A program made the translations under genes and the position numbers. The notes beneath the pieces were generated by a model that was not told the DNA's origin, made no database searches, and was given only the letters and a program-made list of their open reading frames with translations. Source: an uncultured Eubacteriales bacterium (GTDB taxonomy: Bacteria; Bacillota; Clostridia; Peptostreptococcales; Anaerovoracaceae). Taken from it: DNA of 64,000 bases. Positions 40,758 to 49,130 of the stretch are shown here, piece after piece. The DNA is taken from positions 1-64,000 of the forward strand of contig UQNJ01000014.1 in assembly GCA_900542295.1 (NCBI GenBank), in the 5' to 3' direction. How positions within the stretch are numbered: position 1 is the stretch's first letter; every line of letters begins with the position of its first letter.

Positions 40758-42119
40758 TTAAATATGGAATCCCTTTTTTTGTTTAAAAAGAGCCTCAAGT
40801 TCTGCAAGGTCTGAAAGAAGACAGAATATTGTGACCTTATCGTTTGCAAGGATAGTAGTGTTGCCGTCAGGTATTATCACATTATTTCCTCTGTGTATTG
40901 CAGCTATTATTACACCGTCAGGCAAATCAAGCTCGTTTAAAGGAATATTGGTGAATTTCATTGTGTTTGAAGCTACTATTTCGGTTATTTCTGCTTGTCC
41001 CTGTATTAGCAGTGAAGATACTATTCGCTTTGAACCTTGTATATACCTGAGTATAATGCTGGCAACTATATCAAGAGGATTCAGCGCCATATCTATTCCC
41101 AATTTTTCTATAAGATCTTTGTAACTTTGGCGGCTCACCTTGGAAATTACGTCTTCTATACCATGCTGTTTAGCCATGAGAGCAAGAAGAAGATTTTCCT
41201 CATCAAGCCCTGTAGCTGTAACAAATGCATCCATCTCATCTAAGTTTTCTTCCTCGAGCAGTGAGGTATCAGTAGCATCTCCGTGAAGAATCATTACATC
41301 ATCAAGATGTGTGGAGAGATAATAGCATCTGTCTTTATCTTTCTCGATAACCTTGACTGCTATACCGAACTCAGAAAGCTTGTCTGCAAGATAAAACCCT
41401 GTTTTCCCTCCGCCGATAATCATTACCTTTTGCAGATTGGTATATTTACCCTTTTCGTAAACTTTCTTGTGAAGATCGTGAATTTCAGTTTTTTCACCTA
41501 TAAGATAAATAGTGTCGGAAAGTTCTATGATGGTTTGACCGTGAGGGATTATTATTTTACCGTTTCTTGAAATTGCTACAATAAGCATGTTAGGAAAGAT
41601 TTTGCGGACATCTATCATGGAAAGTCCGGCCAACTTTTTCATCTTCCTTACAGAAAACTGTACCATGGCAACTTTACCGCTGGAAAAGATTCCGTTGGTA
41701 AGAGTGTATTTCTCTACAAGATATTTATATATTTCCATAGTAATGGAATAATCCGGATTTACCACATGATCTATATTCAGATTTTCTTTAATAAAATCAA
41801 CTTGCTTCATGTTTTCCGGTGCTCTTATTCTTGCTATTACTCTTGAGCAGCCCAATTTCTTTGCAAAGGATGCTATCAGCATATTATCCTCATCACTGTC
41901 GGTTGAAGCAAGCAGAAAATCGAATTTATCTATTTCGCATTGCTTTAATATATCGATGTTCTTTCCGCTTCCGTTTACGGTCATTACATCCATTTGCTGC
42001 GATATTCTGTTCAGAACGGAATCCAATATGTCGATTACCGTTATTTCGTGATCGCCCTCAAGCAAAGCATTAGCAACCTTTATTCCTAATTTTCCTGCGC
42101 CCACTATGGCAACTTTCAT
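40758..42119 (-). CDS. trkA: Trk system potassium regulator TrkA
   Basis: A 453-aa peripheral membrane protein with two RCK units: Rossmann loops VAIVGAGKLGIKVANAL (about 3-19) and VMIIGGGKTGFYLADKL (about 231-247) each bind NAD(H) or nucleotides, and two RCK_C (TrkA_C) domains lie near 140-220 and 365-450. It gates the two TrkH pores downstream. It is divergent from the MBL hydrolase gene; an ACATTTT/AAAATGT inverted repeat (42150-42167) lies in the 128-bp divergent spacer and could be an operator. Confidence 0.95.
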   Translation of the reverse strand: MKVAIVGAGKLGIKVANALLEGDHEITVIDILDSVLNRISQQMDVMTVNGSGKNIDILKQCEIDKFDFLLASTDSDEDNMLIASFAKKLGCSRVIARIRAPENMKQVDFIKENLNIDHVVNPDYSITMEIYKYLVEKYTLTNGIFSSGKVAMVQFSVRKMKKLAGLSMIDVRKIFPNMLIVAISRNGKIIIPHGQTIIELSDTIYLIGEKTEIHDLHKKVYEKGKYTNLQKVMIIGGGKTGFYLADKLSEFGIAVKVIEKDKDRCYYLSTHLDDVMILHGDATDTSLLEEENLDEMDAFVTATGLDEENLLLALMAKQHGIEDVISKVSRQSYKDLIEKLGIDMALNPLDIVASIILRYIQGSKRIVSSLLIQGQAEITEIVASNTMKFTNIPLNELDLPDGVIIAAIHRGNNVIIPDGNTTILANDKVTIFCLLSDLAELEALFKQKKGFHI

Positions 42120-42247
42120 TTTTTTACCTCTTTAATTGCAAAATAAAAGACATTTTAGAAAAAATGTTGTATCATAATTGTAGCATATATAAAAATTTTT
42201 ACAACCCTTTATGCAATCTTTATGTCAGGCGGAAAGGAATAACTCAA

Positions 42248-42841
42248 TTGAAAATAAAGAGATTTGTGGGAGGAAGCCTCGAAAGTAACGGGTATATTAT
42301 AAGTTTACGGAAGGGCAGTGATTGTTATATAATAGATCCCGGTTATGACCCGATAAAATTTATAAAGTATATAGAAGAAGAAAAACTCAATATAAAAGGG
42401 ATAATACTTACTCATCATCACCATGATCATGTAGGCGGAGCAGCAAAAATTTCTGACCGGTTAAGCTGTCCTGTAATGATGAGCTTTGCTGATTCCTTGG
42501 TTTACAAAGGAAAAACAGATATAATTCTAAATGACAGGGATGTTATAATGCTTGAAGGTACAGAACTGAAAATTTTAGAAACGCCGGGACATACGCATGG
42601 TTCAATATGTATAGAAGTCCCTGAGAGCAGAGTTGTTTTTACAGGTGATACAATATTTGATACAGACCTTGGCAGGACCGACCTTGAGGGCGGTTCAGAA
42701 GAAGAGATGATAAACACATGCAGAAATATAATATCATCATGGCCTGATTCTTATACCATATATCCCGGTCATGACGGAAGTGCTTCTATGAAGCAGGTAA
42801 GAACATATAATGAAGAATTTTTGCATTATGCGGAGGAATAA
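42248..42841 (+). CDS. Metallo-beta-lactamase-fold hydrolase (YqgX/glyoxalase II-like)
   Basis: A 197-aa MBL hydrolase. ILTHHHHDHVGG (about 57-68) is the dinuclear zinc motif, followed by ETPGHTHGSIC near 114, VVFTGDTIFDTDLGRTDL near 131-148, and YPGHDG near 176. The length and DTDLGRTDL match the small YqgX/YcbL group, related to hydroxyacylglutathione hydrolases; the true substrate is unknown. The start is TTG 42248 with GGAAAGGA ahead. Translation from the earlier TTG 42164 would add 28 residues unlike the family. It is followed 3 bp later by the HAD gene. Confidence 0.88.
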   Translation: MKIKRFVGGSLESNGYIISLRKGSDCYIIDPGYDPIKFIKYIEEEKLNIKGIILTHHHHDHVGGAAKISDRLSCPVMMSFADSLVYKGKTDIILNDRDVIMLEGTELKILETPGHTHGSICIEVPESRVVFTGDTIFDTDLGRTDLEGGSEEEMINTCRNIISSWPDSYTIYPGHDGSASMKQVRTYNEEFLHYAEE

Positions 42842-42844
42842 TAA

Positions 42845-43678
42845 ATGAAAATAAAGCTTATAGCCCTTGACCTTGACGGCACTACTTTGAGAAAAGGCTC
42901 AGTTCTTTCGGAGCGTACACGCCATACTCTTGAAGAAGCAATTAACAGAGGTGTTCATGTGGTAGTAGCGACAGGGAGAGTTTTCTCTGCTCTTCCCGAT
43001 ACAATTTTTGATATAGAAGGCCTTGAATATATAATAACATCCAACGGAGCACATATAACAAGGCTTAAGGATATGAAGCAGATTTATTTCAATTATCCTG
43101 ACGAAAATGCCATTGAGCAGGTTGGAGATTTCCTTGCTGTCAGAAAGGAATTTCCTGTGGAGGTGTTTACATGTGGAAAAGCTTATATTGACAGAACCGT
43201 TTATGAGGATGTAAGAGATAACGGCTCCGACTATATGGATGCAAAATATATAGTAAAAACAAGAAATCCCGTAGATGATATATACGGTTTTCTGAAAGAA
43301 CACAGAAGAGAGATAGAGAACATAAATATACATTTCCGCAATTTTGATGATAAGGCGGAACTCAAAAAGCTTTTAGCGCTTAACAGTGAAATAACAGTGA
43401 CTTCATCAATGCCTCATAATCTTGAGATAGGAGGAAAGACAACCAGTAAAGCAAAAGCCATAGCAGCGCTTTGCGAAATACTTGGAATAGACGAGAAAAA
43501 TGTTCTTGCGGCTGGGGACAGCCCCAACGATGAGGCTATGATTAAGGCTGCGGGAATAGGAGTGGCAATGGGTAATGCCGAGGAGGAAGTCAAGGCATGT
43601 GCCGACTTTGTAACTCTAACAAATCAGGAGGATGGTGTTGCATATGCGATAGAGAAATTTGTTTTTGACAGGTATTGA
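42845..43678 (+). CDS. HAD-superfamily (Cof-type) phosphatase
   Basis: A 277-aa Cof-like HAD-IIB hydrolase: motif I LIALDLDGTTLRKG (nucleophile Asp near 10), motif II ITSNGAHI near 63, motif III lysine in GGKTTSKAKAI (about 198-208), and motif IV AAGDSPNDEAMIKAAG near 221-236. Members dephosphorylate sugar phosphates, FMN or pyridoxal phosphate; the substrate cannot be told from sequence. Probably co-transcribed with the MBL gene. Confidence 0.9.
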   Translation: MKIKLIALDLDGTTLRKGSVLSERTRHTLEEAINRGVHVVVATGRVFSALPDTIFDIEGLEYIITSNGAHITRLKDMKQIYFNYPDENAIEQVGDFLAVRKEFPVEVFTCGKAYIDRTVYEDVRDNGSDYMDAKYIVKTRNPVDDIYGFLKEHRREIENINIHFRNFDDKAELKKLLALNSEITVTSSMPHNLEIGGKTTSKAKAIAALCEILGIDEKNVLAAGDSPNDEAMIKAAGIGVAMGNAEEEVKACADFVTLTNQEDGVAYAIEKFVFDRY

Positions 43679-43767
43679 AATATCAATGTTGTACAATATC
43701 GTCACGATAATTTATTTGTTGGGAATACTGCTTAAAAACAAATGAGAAAAATTTTTAAAAAAAGCCC

Positions 43768-43796
43768 TTGACTTTCTCGCTTTATTAGTGTAAAGT
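43768..43796 (+). promoter_or_regulatory. Promoter of the amino-acid importer operon
   Basis: TTGACT (43768-43773), 17 bp, TAAAGT (43791-43796), about 65 bp upstream of the binding-protein ATG. Confidence 0.7.
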
Positions 43797-43860
43797 ATAG
43801 ACATAAACAATTTAGCGTTTTAATTGAATAAAGCGATAAACAGCAATGAGGAGGACTGAA

Positions 43861-44673
43861 ATGAAAAAGAAATTATTAGTTATGACCATGATATTCGTTA
43901 TGGTATTTACAGTATTTGCGATGACAGGCTGCGGAAACGATGAAAAAGAAACAGGCGATAAAATCGTAGTCGGACTTGATGATACTTTTGCACCTATGGG
44001 CTTCAGAGATGAAGAAGGTACATTGATAGGGTTTGACATAGACCTTGCCAATGCAGTAGGAGAAGAACTCGGAGTAGAAGTTGAATTTAAACCTATAGAC
44101 TGGAAAGCTAAAGAAGCTGAACTTAAAGCAGGCACAGTAGACTGTCTCTGGAACGGAATGTCGGTTACGCCTGACAGAATCGAGGGAATGGCTCTTACAT
44201 ATAAATATTTAAATAACAAGATAGTGCTGATGTCTCTTGCAGATTCCGATCTGGATGTAACTTCAGCAGATCAGCTCAAGGATCTTAAAATAGGAACCCA
44301 GGCAGGTTCGGCAGCGCTCGAGATGCTTCAGGCAAACGAAGCTTATGACTCTTTCAAGGATAATATCAGCGAATATGACAAGTACGACACTGCAATTATG
44401 GATCTTAAAGCAGGAAGAGTGGATGTCATAGCAGTGGACCAGGTTTTAGGTGAATATACCAACAATAATCTCGGCGGCGAAATGAAAGAATGTACTTATT
44501 CACTGGGCGACGATTTCTATACTATAGGATGTGCCTCTGACAATACAGAGCTCAGAGATAAAATCAACGATGCTATTAAGAAGCTTATAGATAACGGTAA
44601 AGCAGCCGAAATAAGTGAAAAATGGTTCGGCAAAGATATAATGGTATATGAACCTGTTGAAGGTGAAGAATAA
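43861..44673 (+). CDS. Polar amino-acid ABC transporter substrate-binding lipoprotein
   Basis: A 270-aa family-3 solute-binding protein. Lipobox MTGC (Cys24), then IVVGLDDTFAPMGFRDEEG (about 36-54) and FDIDLANAVGEELG (about 59-72), the signature of His/Gln/Cys-type binding proteins; WNGMSVTPDR lies near 100, and DAIAVD-like VDVIAVDQVL near 184. ATGAGGAGG lies before ATG 43861. The permease and ATPase follow. The exact amino acid is uncertain; cystine or a polar amino acid. Confidence 0.93.
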   Translation: MKKKLLVMTMIFVMVFTVFAMTGCGNDEKETGDKIVVGLDDTFAPMGFRDEEGTLIGFDIDLANAVGEELGVEVEFKPIDWKAKEAELKAGTVDCLWNGMSVTPDRIEGMALTYKYLNNKIVLMSLADSDLDVTSADQLKDLKIGTQAGSAALEMLQANEAYDSFKDNISEYDKYDTAIMDLKAGRVDVIAVDQVLGEYTNNNLGGEMKECTYSLGDDFYTIGCASDNTELRDKINDAIKKLIDNGKAAEISEKWFGKDIMVYEPVEGEE

Positions 44674-44701
44674 AAATTTTTAAGACAAAGGAATAATGAA
44701 T

Positions 44702-45361
44702 ATGGACAGAATCGGAGAATTCTTGCCATTCATGCTCGAGGGTTCGGTTACGACGGTGCAGGTATTCATATTTACACTCGTCATATCCTTACCCCTGGGG
44801 CTTCCTATAGCCCTGGGGAGTAACAGCCGCTTCAAACCCTTGAGCTTTTTGTGCAAGATATATGTTTGGATTTTCAGAGGAACTCCGCTGATGCTTCAGC
44901 TTTGGTTCTTCTACTTTTTCTTCCCGTTTAATTTTGGGATAACGCTTGATGCTCTGAGCACGGCAATACTTACATATGTGCTTAACTATGCGGCGTATTT
45001 TGCCGAAATATACAGAGGTGGAATAAACAGCATAGACAGAGGACAGTATGAGGCGGCGCATGCCCTCGGCTTGTCAAAAGGACAGACAATGAAAGACATT
45101 ATATTGCCTCAGACGATGAAAGCAATAATGCCTCCTGTGGTGAATGAAGCCATAACTCTCGTAAAGGATACGGCTCTTGTATCTTCGATTGCCGTAATTG
45201 ACCTGATGAAAGCCACAAACAGCGCCGTAAACAGGATGACAAGCCTTACGCCGTTCTTCTACGCTGCCGTAATATATCTGATAATGACATTTGTGCTTAC
45301 GATTATAGCGGGCAGACTGGAAAAACACTTCTCCAGATATGATGCAAAGGAGGACTGGTGA
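44702..45361 (+). CDS. Polar amino-acid ABC transporter permease
   Basis: A 219-aa HisM/GlnP-type permease with about five membrane helices and the coupling motif QYEAAHALGLSKGQTMKDIILPQ (about 120-142, EAA-loop). An earlier in-frame ATG at 44696 lies only three bases from AAAGGA; ATG 44702 is better spaced. It overlaps the ATPase start by one base. Forms the transmembrane part of the importer, as a homodimer since only one permease is present. Confidence 0.93.
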   Translation: MDRIGEFLPFMLEGSVTTVQVFIFTLVISLPLGLPIALGSNSRFKPLSFLCKIYVWIFRGTPLMLQLWFFYFFFPFNFGITLDALSTAILTYVLNYAAYFAEIYRGGINSIDRGQYEAAHALGLSKGQTMKDIILPQTMKAIMPPVVNEAITLVKDTALVSSIAVIDLMKATNSAVNRMTSLTPFFYAAVIYLIMTFVLTIIAGRLEKHFSRYDAKEDW

Positions 45362-46059
45362 TGACAAATGAAAATATATTGGAAATGAAAAACATCGTCA
45401 AAAAATACGGTGATTTTACAGCTGTCGACAATGTGGATTTTTCCATGAAAAAGGGCGAGATAGTAGCAATAATAGGACCATCCGGCTCGGGCAAAAGCAC
45501 GCTGCTCAGATGCATAAACGGCCTTAACAGTATAACCTCCGGTGAGCTTATCTTAAACGGAAGCACCGGCATGGTATTTCAGCATTTCAATCTTTTTCCT
45601 CATATGACCTGTAGAGATAATATAACTTATGCTCCCATCAAGGTAAAAAAAGAAGACAAAGAGGTTGTACTGAAAAGAGCAGAAAACCTTCTGAAAATGG
45701 TAGGACTTGAAAATAAAGGCGATGCATACCCGGCGCAGATATCGGGAGGACAGAAACAAAGAATAGCTATAGCAAGGGCGCTTGCAATGGAGCCTGATCT
45801 TATGCTTTTTGACGAGCCGACTTCGGCGCTGGATCCTGAGATAACGGGAGAGGTTTTAACCGTTATGAAAAAGCTTGCCGAAAAACACACTACCATGATT
45901 GTTGTTACTCATGAAATGGGTTTTGCAAAAGAAGTTGCCGACAGAGTACTGTTTATGGATAACGGGGTCATAGTTGAAGAGGGAACTCCGGAAGAAATAT
46001 TCGATAACCCAAAGAGCGAAAGACTCGTCTCTTTCCTCGGCTCTATGCTCAGGGCATAA
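45361..46059 (+). CDS. Polar amino-acid ABC transporter ATPase
   Basis: A 232-aa GlnQ-type ATPase: Walker A GPSGSGKSTLLRC (about 38-50), Q-loop MVFQHFNLFPHMT near 70-82, signature SGGQKQRIAIARAL near 129, Walker B LMLFDEPTSALDPE near 149-162, His switch VTHEMGF near 182. Between LNG and MVFQ it is about 17 residues shorter than usual for the family (near residue 65-68), a region that normally holds a variable beta hairpin, so the core is intact. GGAGG lies upstream of ATG 45361. Confidence 0.93.
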   Translation: MTNENILEMKNIVKKYGDFTAVDNVDFSMKKGEIVAIIGPSGSGKSTLLRCINGLNSITSGELILNGSTGMVFQHFNLFPHMTCRDNITYAPIKVKKEDKEVVLKRAENLLKMVGLENKGDAYPAQISGGQKQRIAIARALAMEPDLMLFDEPTSALDPEITGEVLTVMKKLAEKHTTMIVVTHEMGFAKEVADRVLFMDNGVIVEEGTPEEIFDNPKSERLVSFLGSMLRA

Positions 46060-46131
46060 GGAAAAATCTTTCAATATTATTAACTTTATATGACATTGTA
46101 ATACTTTCCCCCACAAAATGATTTTTTTATG

Positions 46132-46146
46132 GCATAATAATTATGC
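46132..46146. repeat. Palindrome upstream of the dlt promoter
   Basis: GCATAAT-A-ATTATGC, a perfect 7-bp inverted repeat with a one-base centre ending 8 bp before the -35 box; a possible protein-binding site. Confidence 0.55.
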
Positions 46147-46153
46147 AAAGTGC

Positions 46154-46183
46154 TTGACAGTGTACTAATACGTATAGTACACT
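46154..46183 (+). promoter_or_regulatory. dlt promoter with an overlapping palindromic operator
   Basis: TTGACA at 46154-46159; an 18-bp spacer leads to TACACT (46178-46183), or a 13-bp spacer to TATAGT (46173). The spacer is itself an inverted repeat: GTGTACT (46160-46166) and AGTACAC (46176-46182) around a self-complementary ATACGTAT (46168-46175). An operator in this place would block RNA polymerase. A short hairpin (46190-46205, GAGCAA/TTGCTC) follows in the leader. Confidence 0.65.
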
Positions 46184-46221
46184 TATGAGGAGCAAGAACT
46201 TGCTCAAACAAAAAAATATGA

Positions 46222-46230
46222 GGGGGGGGG
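46222..46230 (+). repeat. Homopolymeric G9 tract at the dltA ribosome-binding site
   Basis: Nine consecutive G, seven bases before the dltA ATG at 46238, replace a normal Shine-Dalgarno. An upstream ATG at 46218 reads MRGGVQI and stops at a TGA overlapping the dltA start; with one extra G it would read in frame into dltA. Length changes by slippage could therefore alter dltA translation. Confidence 0.8.
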
Positions 46231-46237
46231 TACAGAT

Positions 46238-47716
46238 ATGAGTACATCTGTATTAAAAATCATTGAAAATGTTGTAAAAAACAACGGAGAAAAAAAGGCT
46301 GTAAAAGCCTCATTTGGAGAATTGACTTACAGTCAGCTCTGGAAACAGTCCGACAATCTGGCAGCATGGCTTTCTTTAAGATTGAAGGATAATAAAAAGC
46401 CCATAATGGTTTATGGTCACAAAAGTCCACAGATGATAGTATGTTTTTTGGCTTGCGTCAAATCAGGCCGTGCATATTGTCCTGTGGATATTTCTATGCC
46501 TAAAGACAGGATAGAGGAAATAGCCATTGCTCTGGATAATGAGCTCATATTGGCGCTTGAACCTCTAACAATAGAAAACCATGAGATTGTCAGCGCTTCT
46601 GCTATAGAATTGATATGCAGCACTGAGCGTGAGATTGCGGATCTCAATCCTGTATCGGGTGATGATGTGTATTATATAATATTTACATCCGGAAGCACAG
46701 GAAGACCGAAGGGTGTTGAAATTACTGAGAATAATCTCAGAAATTTCGTTGAGTGGTCCATGAACCTGGCAGGGAAAACAGGACTTGAACATATTACTTT
46801 TATGAATCAGGCACCATTTTCATTCGATTTGTCAGTTATGGATCTTTATACTTCTCTTGCTACCGGAGGGACTCTTGTATGCCTGGAAAAAAGTTTGCAA
46901 AGCGACATGGGAGCCATGTTCGAAACTATGAAAAAAAGTGATATAAATTGCTGGGTTTCTACACCGTCTTTTGCAGAAATGTGCCTGTCCGATTATAATT
47001 TCAAACAGGATCTTATGCCTGAACTGAGGCTGTTTCTTTTCTGCGGTGAAAAGCTTACAAAAGATACGGTTATTAAACTTTCGCAACGTTTTCCTAAAGC
47101 TAAGATAGTCAACACATACGGGCCGACAGAATCGACTGTAGCAGTGACGGCAATAGAAGTTGACGAAAAGGTTTTGTCAAACAACGAAAATGTTCCTATA
47201 GGAAAACCAAAAGACGGAACGAGGCTGTTTATAAGAGACGGGGAAATTTTGATTTCCGGAAACACAGTAGGAAAAGGATATTATAAAAATATCGAGAAGA
47301 CATCCGAAGCATTTGTCGAAATTGAAGACGAAGAGGGTACTAAAATAAGGGCTTATAAGACCGGTGACAAAGGATATTTTGACGGAGAAAATTATTTTTG
47401 CACAGGAAGAAAAGATTTCCAGGTTAAACTCCACGGCTACAGGATAGAACTTGGAGACATTGAAGAAAACCTTATTATATGCCCTGATGTGGAACAGGCT
47501 GTAGTTCTGCCAAAGACAGACGGAGAAAAAATAAAAAGTCTGACAGCCTTTGTAAAACGCAGTAATGAGGGTATTACAGCCAAGCTTATAAAGACTGCTT
47601 TAAAGGAAAAATTACCTGTTTATATGATACCTAAAAACATAAAGTTTATTGAAAATATGCCGATAACGGCTAACGGCAAAATCGACAGAAAGAAATTAGA
47701 GGCTGAATTCATATGA
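46238..47716 (+). CDS. dltA: D-alanine--D-alanyl carrier protein ligase
   Basis: A 492-aa adenylation enzyme that activates D-alanine and loads it on DltC. Motifs: IIFTSGSTGRPKGVEIT (about 148-164), NQAPFSFDLSVMDLY near 189, NTYGPTESTVAV near 290, YKTGDKGYF near 372, and the late catalytic lysine in MPITANGKIDRKKLE near 475-489. First gene of dltABCD(X). Its ribosome site is a G9 tract. It overlaps dltB by four bases (ATGA). Confidence 0.94.
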   Translation: MSTSVLKIIENVVKNNGEKKAVKASFGELTYSQLWKQSDNLAAWLSLRLKDNKKPIMVYGHKSPQMIVCFLACVKSGRAYCPVDISMPKDRIEEIAIALDNELILALEPLTIENHEIVSASAIELICSTEREIADLNPVSGDDVYYIIFTSGSTGRPKGVEITENNLRNFVEWSMNLAGKTGLEHITFMNQAPFSFDLSVMDLYTSLATGGTLVCLEKSLQSDMGAMFETMKKSDINCWVSTPSFAEMCLSDYNFKQDLMPELRLFLFCGEKLTKDTVIKLSQRFPKAKIVNTYGPTESTVAVTAIEVDEKVLSNNENVPIGKPKDGTRLFIRDGEILISGNTVGKGYYKNIEKTSEAFVEIEDEEGTKIRAYKTGDKGYFDGENYFCTGRKDFQVKLHGYRIELGDIEENLIICPDVEQAVVLPKTDGEKIKSLTAFVKRSNEGITAKLIKTALKEKLPVYMIPKNIKFIENMPITANGKIDRKKLEAEFI

Positions 47717-48867
47717 CGCTGATGGGTGGTTTGTATTTTTTCTTGTGGGCAGCCGTTCTCATGGTTCCGGCCGTAATTTTAGGAATCAAGGAAAAACCCA
47801 TAAGATATTACGGTTTTTTTGTAACATGTGTTTTCGTAGTGCTTGCTACAATATATAAACCGCAGACAATGGTTTATCTGATATTGTACTGCTTTTGGGA
47901 GCTTGCTGTTGTAAGAGCGTCATTACGTTTTCACAGCCGACAGGGCAGGAACAAATGGGCGTTTTACCTGTTGGTACTATTGTCGCTGATGCCGCTTATA
48001 ACATTTAAAATCAGCGGAGTTTTCGGCAACAGCATATTCGGATTTGTAGGTATATCATATCTTACATTTAAGTCACTTCAAATTATAATTGAAATACATG
48101 ACGAGCTTATAAGCGAAGTTAAAACATTTGATTTTCTGTACTTTCTGCTGTTTTTCCCTTGCCTTTCATCGGGACCTATAGACAGGAGCAGGAGATTTAA
48201 CGAAGATTTGTATGCTGTAAGATCAAAGGATGAATATCTTGAGCTGGTAGGCAGCGGATTATTTAAGATTATGCTCGGAATGGTGTATAAGTTTGTTCTG
48301 GCAGAAGCCCTTTACCAAGGAATGACATATCTTGGAAATCCTATTGCAGGAACCGATTGGGAAGGTTCGATAATTCTTTATATGTATTGCTACGGATTTT
48401 ATCTGTTTTTCGATTTTGCGGGGTACAGTCTTATGGCTGTAGGTATGGGGTATATATTCGGAATAATTACGCCTGAAAACTTCAATAAACCGTTTATAAG
48501 CGTAGATATAAAGGAGTTCTGGGACAGATGGCACATAACTCTGTCGCACTGGTTCAGAGACTTTGTGTTTTCCAGATTCATGATGGCAGCCATAAGAGGT
48601 AAATGGTTCAAAAATAAGCTGACAGGTGCAAGTATAGGATTCATGATAAACATGACACTCATGGGGATATGGCATGGGCTGGATTGGTGCTATATACTTT
48701 ATGGTTTGTATCACGGAATTCTGCTTGCATTAACAGAGATATACCAGAAAAAATCCGGGTTTTATAAGAAAAACAAGAAGAAAAAATGGTATAGAATAAT
48801 AAGTGGAATAATTACATTTAATTTAGTAATGTTCGGATTTTTAATATTTTCAGGAAGATTTATATAG
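47713..48867 (+). CDS. dltB: DltB, MBOAT-family D-alanyl transferase
   Basis: A 384-aa polytopic membrane protein of the MBOAT family that moves D-alanyl groups from DltC across the membrane toward teichoic acid. The catalytic His lies in MGIWHGLDWCYILYGLYHG (about 315-333); SSGPIDRSRRF (about 154-164) and FWDRWHITLSHWFRDFVF (about 270-287) are family blocks. About eleven hydrophobic stretches are visible. Confidence 0.94.
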   Translation: MTLMGGLYFFLWAAVLMVPAVILGIKEKPIRYYGFFVTCVFVVLATIYKPQTMVYLILYCFWELAVVRASLRFHSRQGRNKWAFYLLVLLSLMPLITFKISGVFGNSIFGFVGISYLTFKSLQIIIEIHDELISEVKTFDFLYFLLFFPCLSSGPIDRSRRFNEDLYAVRSKDEYLELVGSGLFKIMLGMVYKFVLAEALYQGMTYLGNPIAGTDWEGSIILYMYCYGFYLFFDFAGYSLMAVGMGYIFGIITPENFNKPFISVDIKEFWDRWHITLSHWFRDFVFSRFMMAAIRGKWFKNKLTGASIGFMINMTLMGIWHGLDWCYILYGLYHGILLALTEIYQKKSGFYKKNKKKKWYRIISGIITFNLVMFGFLIFSGRFI

Positions 48868-48878
48868 GAGGATGAAAA

Positions 48879-49121
48879 ATGAGAGATAAAGTTAAAGAGA
48901 CGGTACTTGATCTGCTTGAAGAAATATGTGGAGACGATGCAGTAAGAGAAGATTTGGATATAAATCTCTTAGAAGAAGATTTGATAGATTCTTTAGACTA
49001 TACAGAGCTTTTGGTAGGTATAGAGGATGCGCTTGGAGTTGTTATGGCCCCGTCTGAACTGAAGAGAGAAGAGATGGATACGCCTAATAAGATTATAGAA
49101 CAAGTGCTCAAGAGAATGTAG
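48879..49121 (+). CDS. dltC: D-alanyl carrier protein
   Basis: An 80-aa acyl-carrier-type protein, acidic, with the phosphopantetheine Ser38 in DLIDSLDYTELL. It carries D-alanine from DltA to DltB. TAGGAGGATG precedes the ATG. Its size is standard for the family. Confidence 0.93.
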   Translation: MRDKVKETVLDLLEEICGDDAVREDLDINLLEEDLIDSLDYTELLVGIEDALGVVMAPSELKREEMDTPNKIIEQVLKRM

Positions 49122-49130
49122 GTGCAAAAT

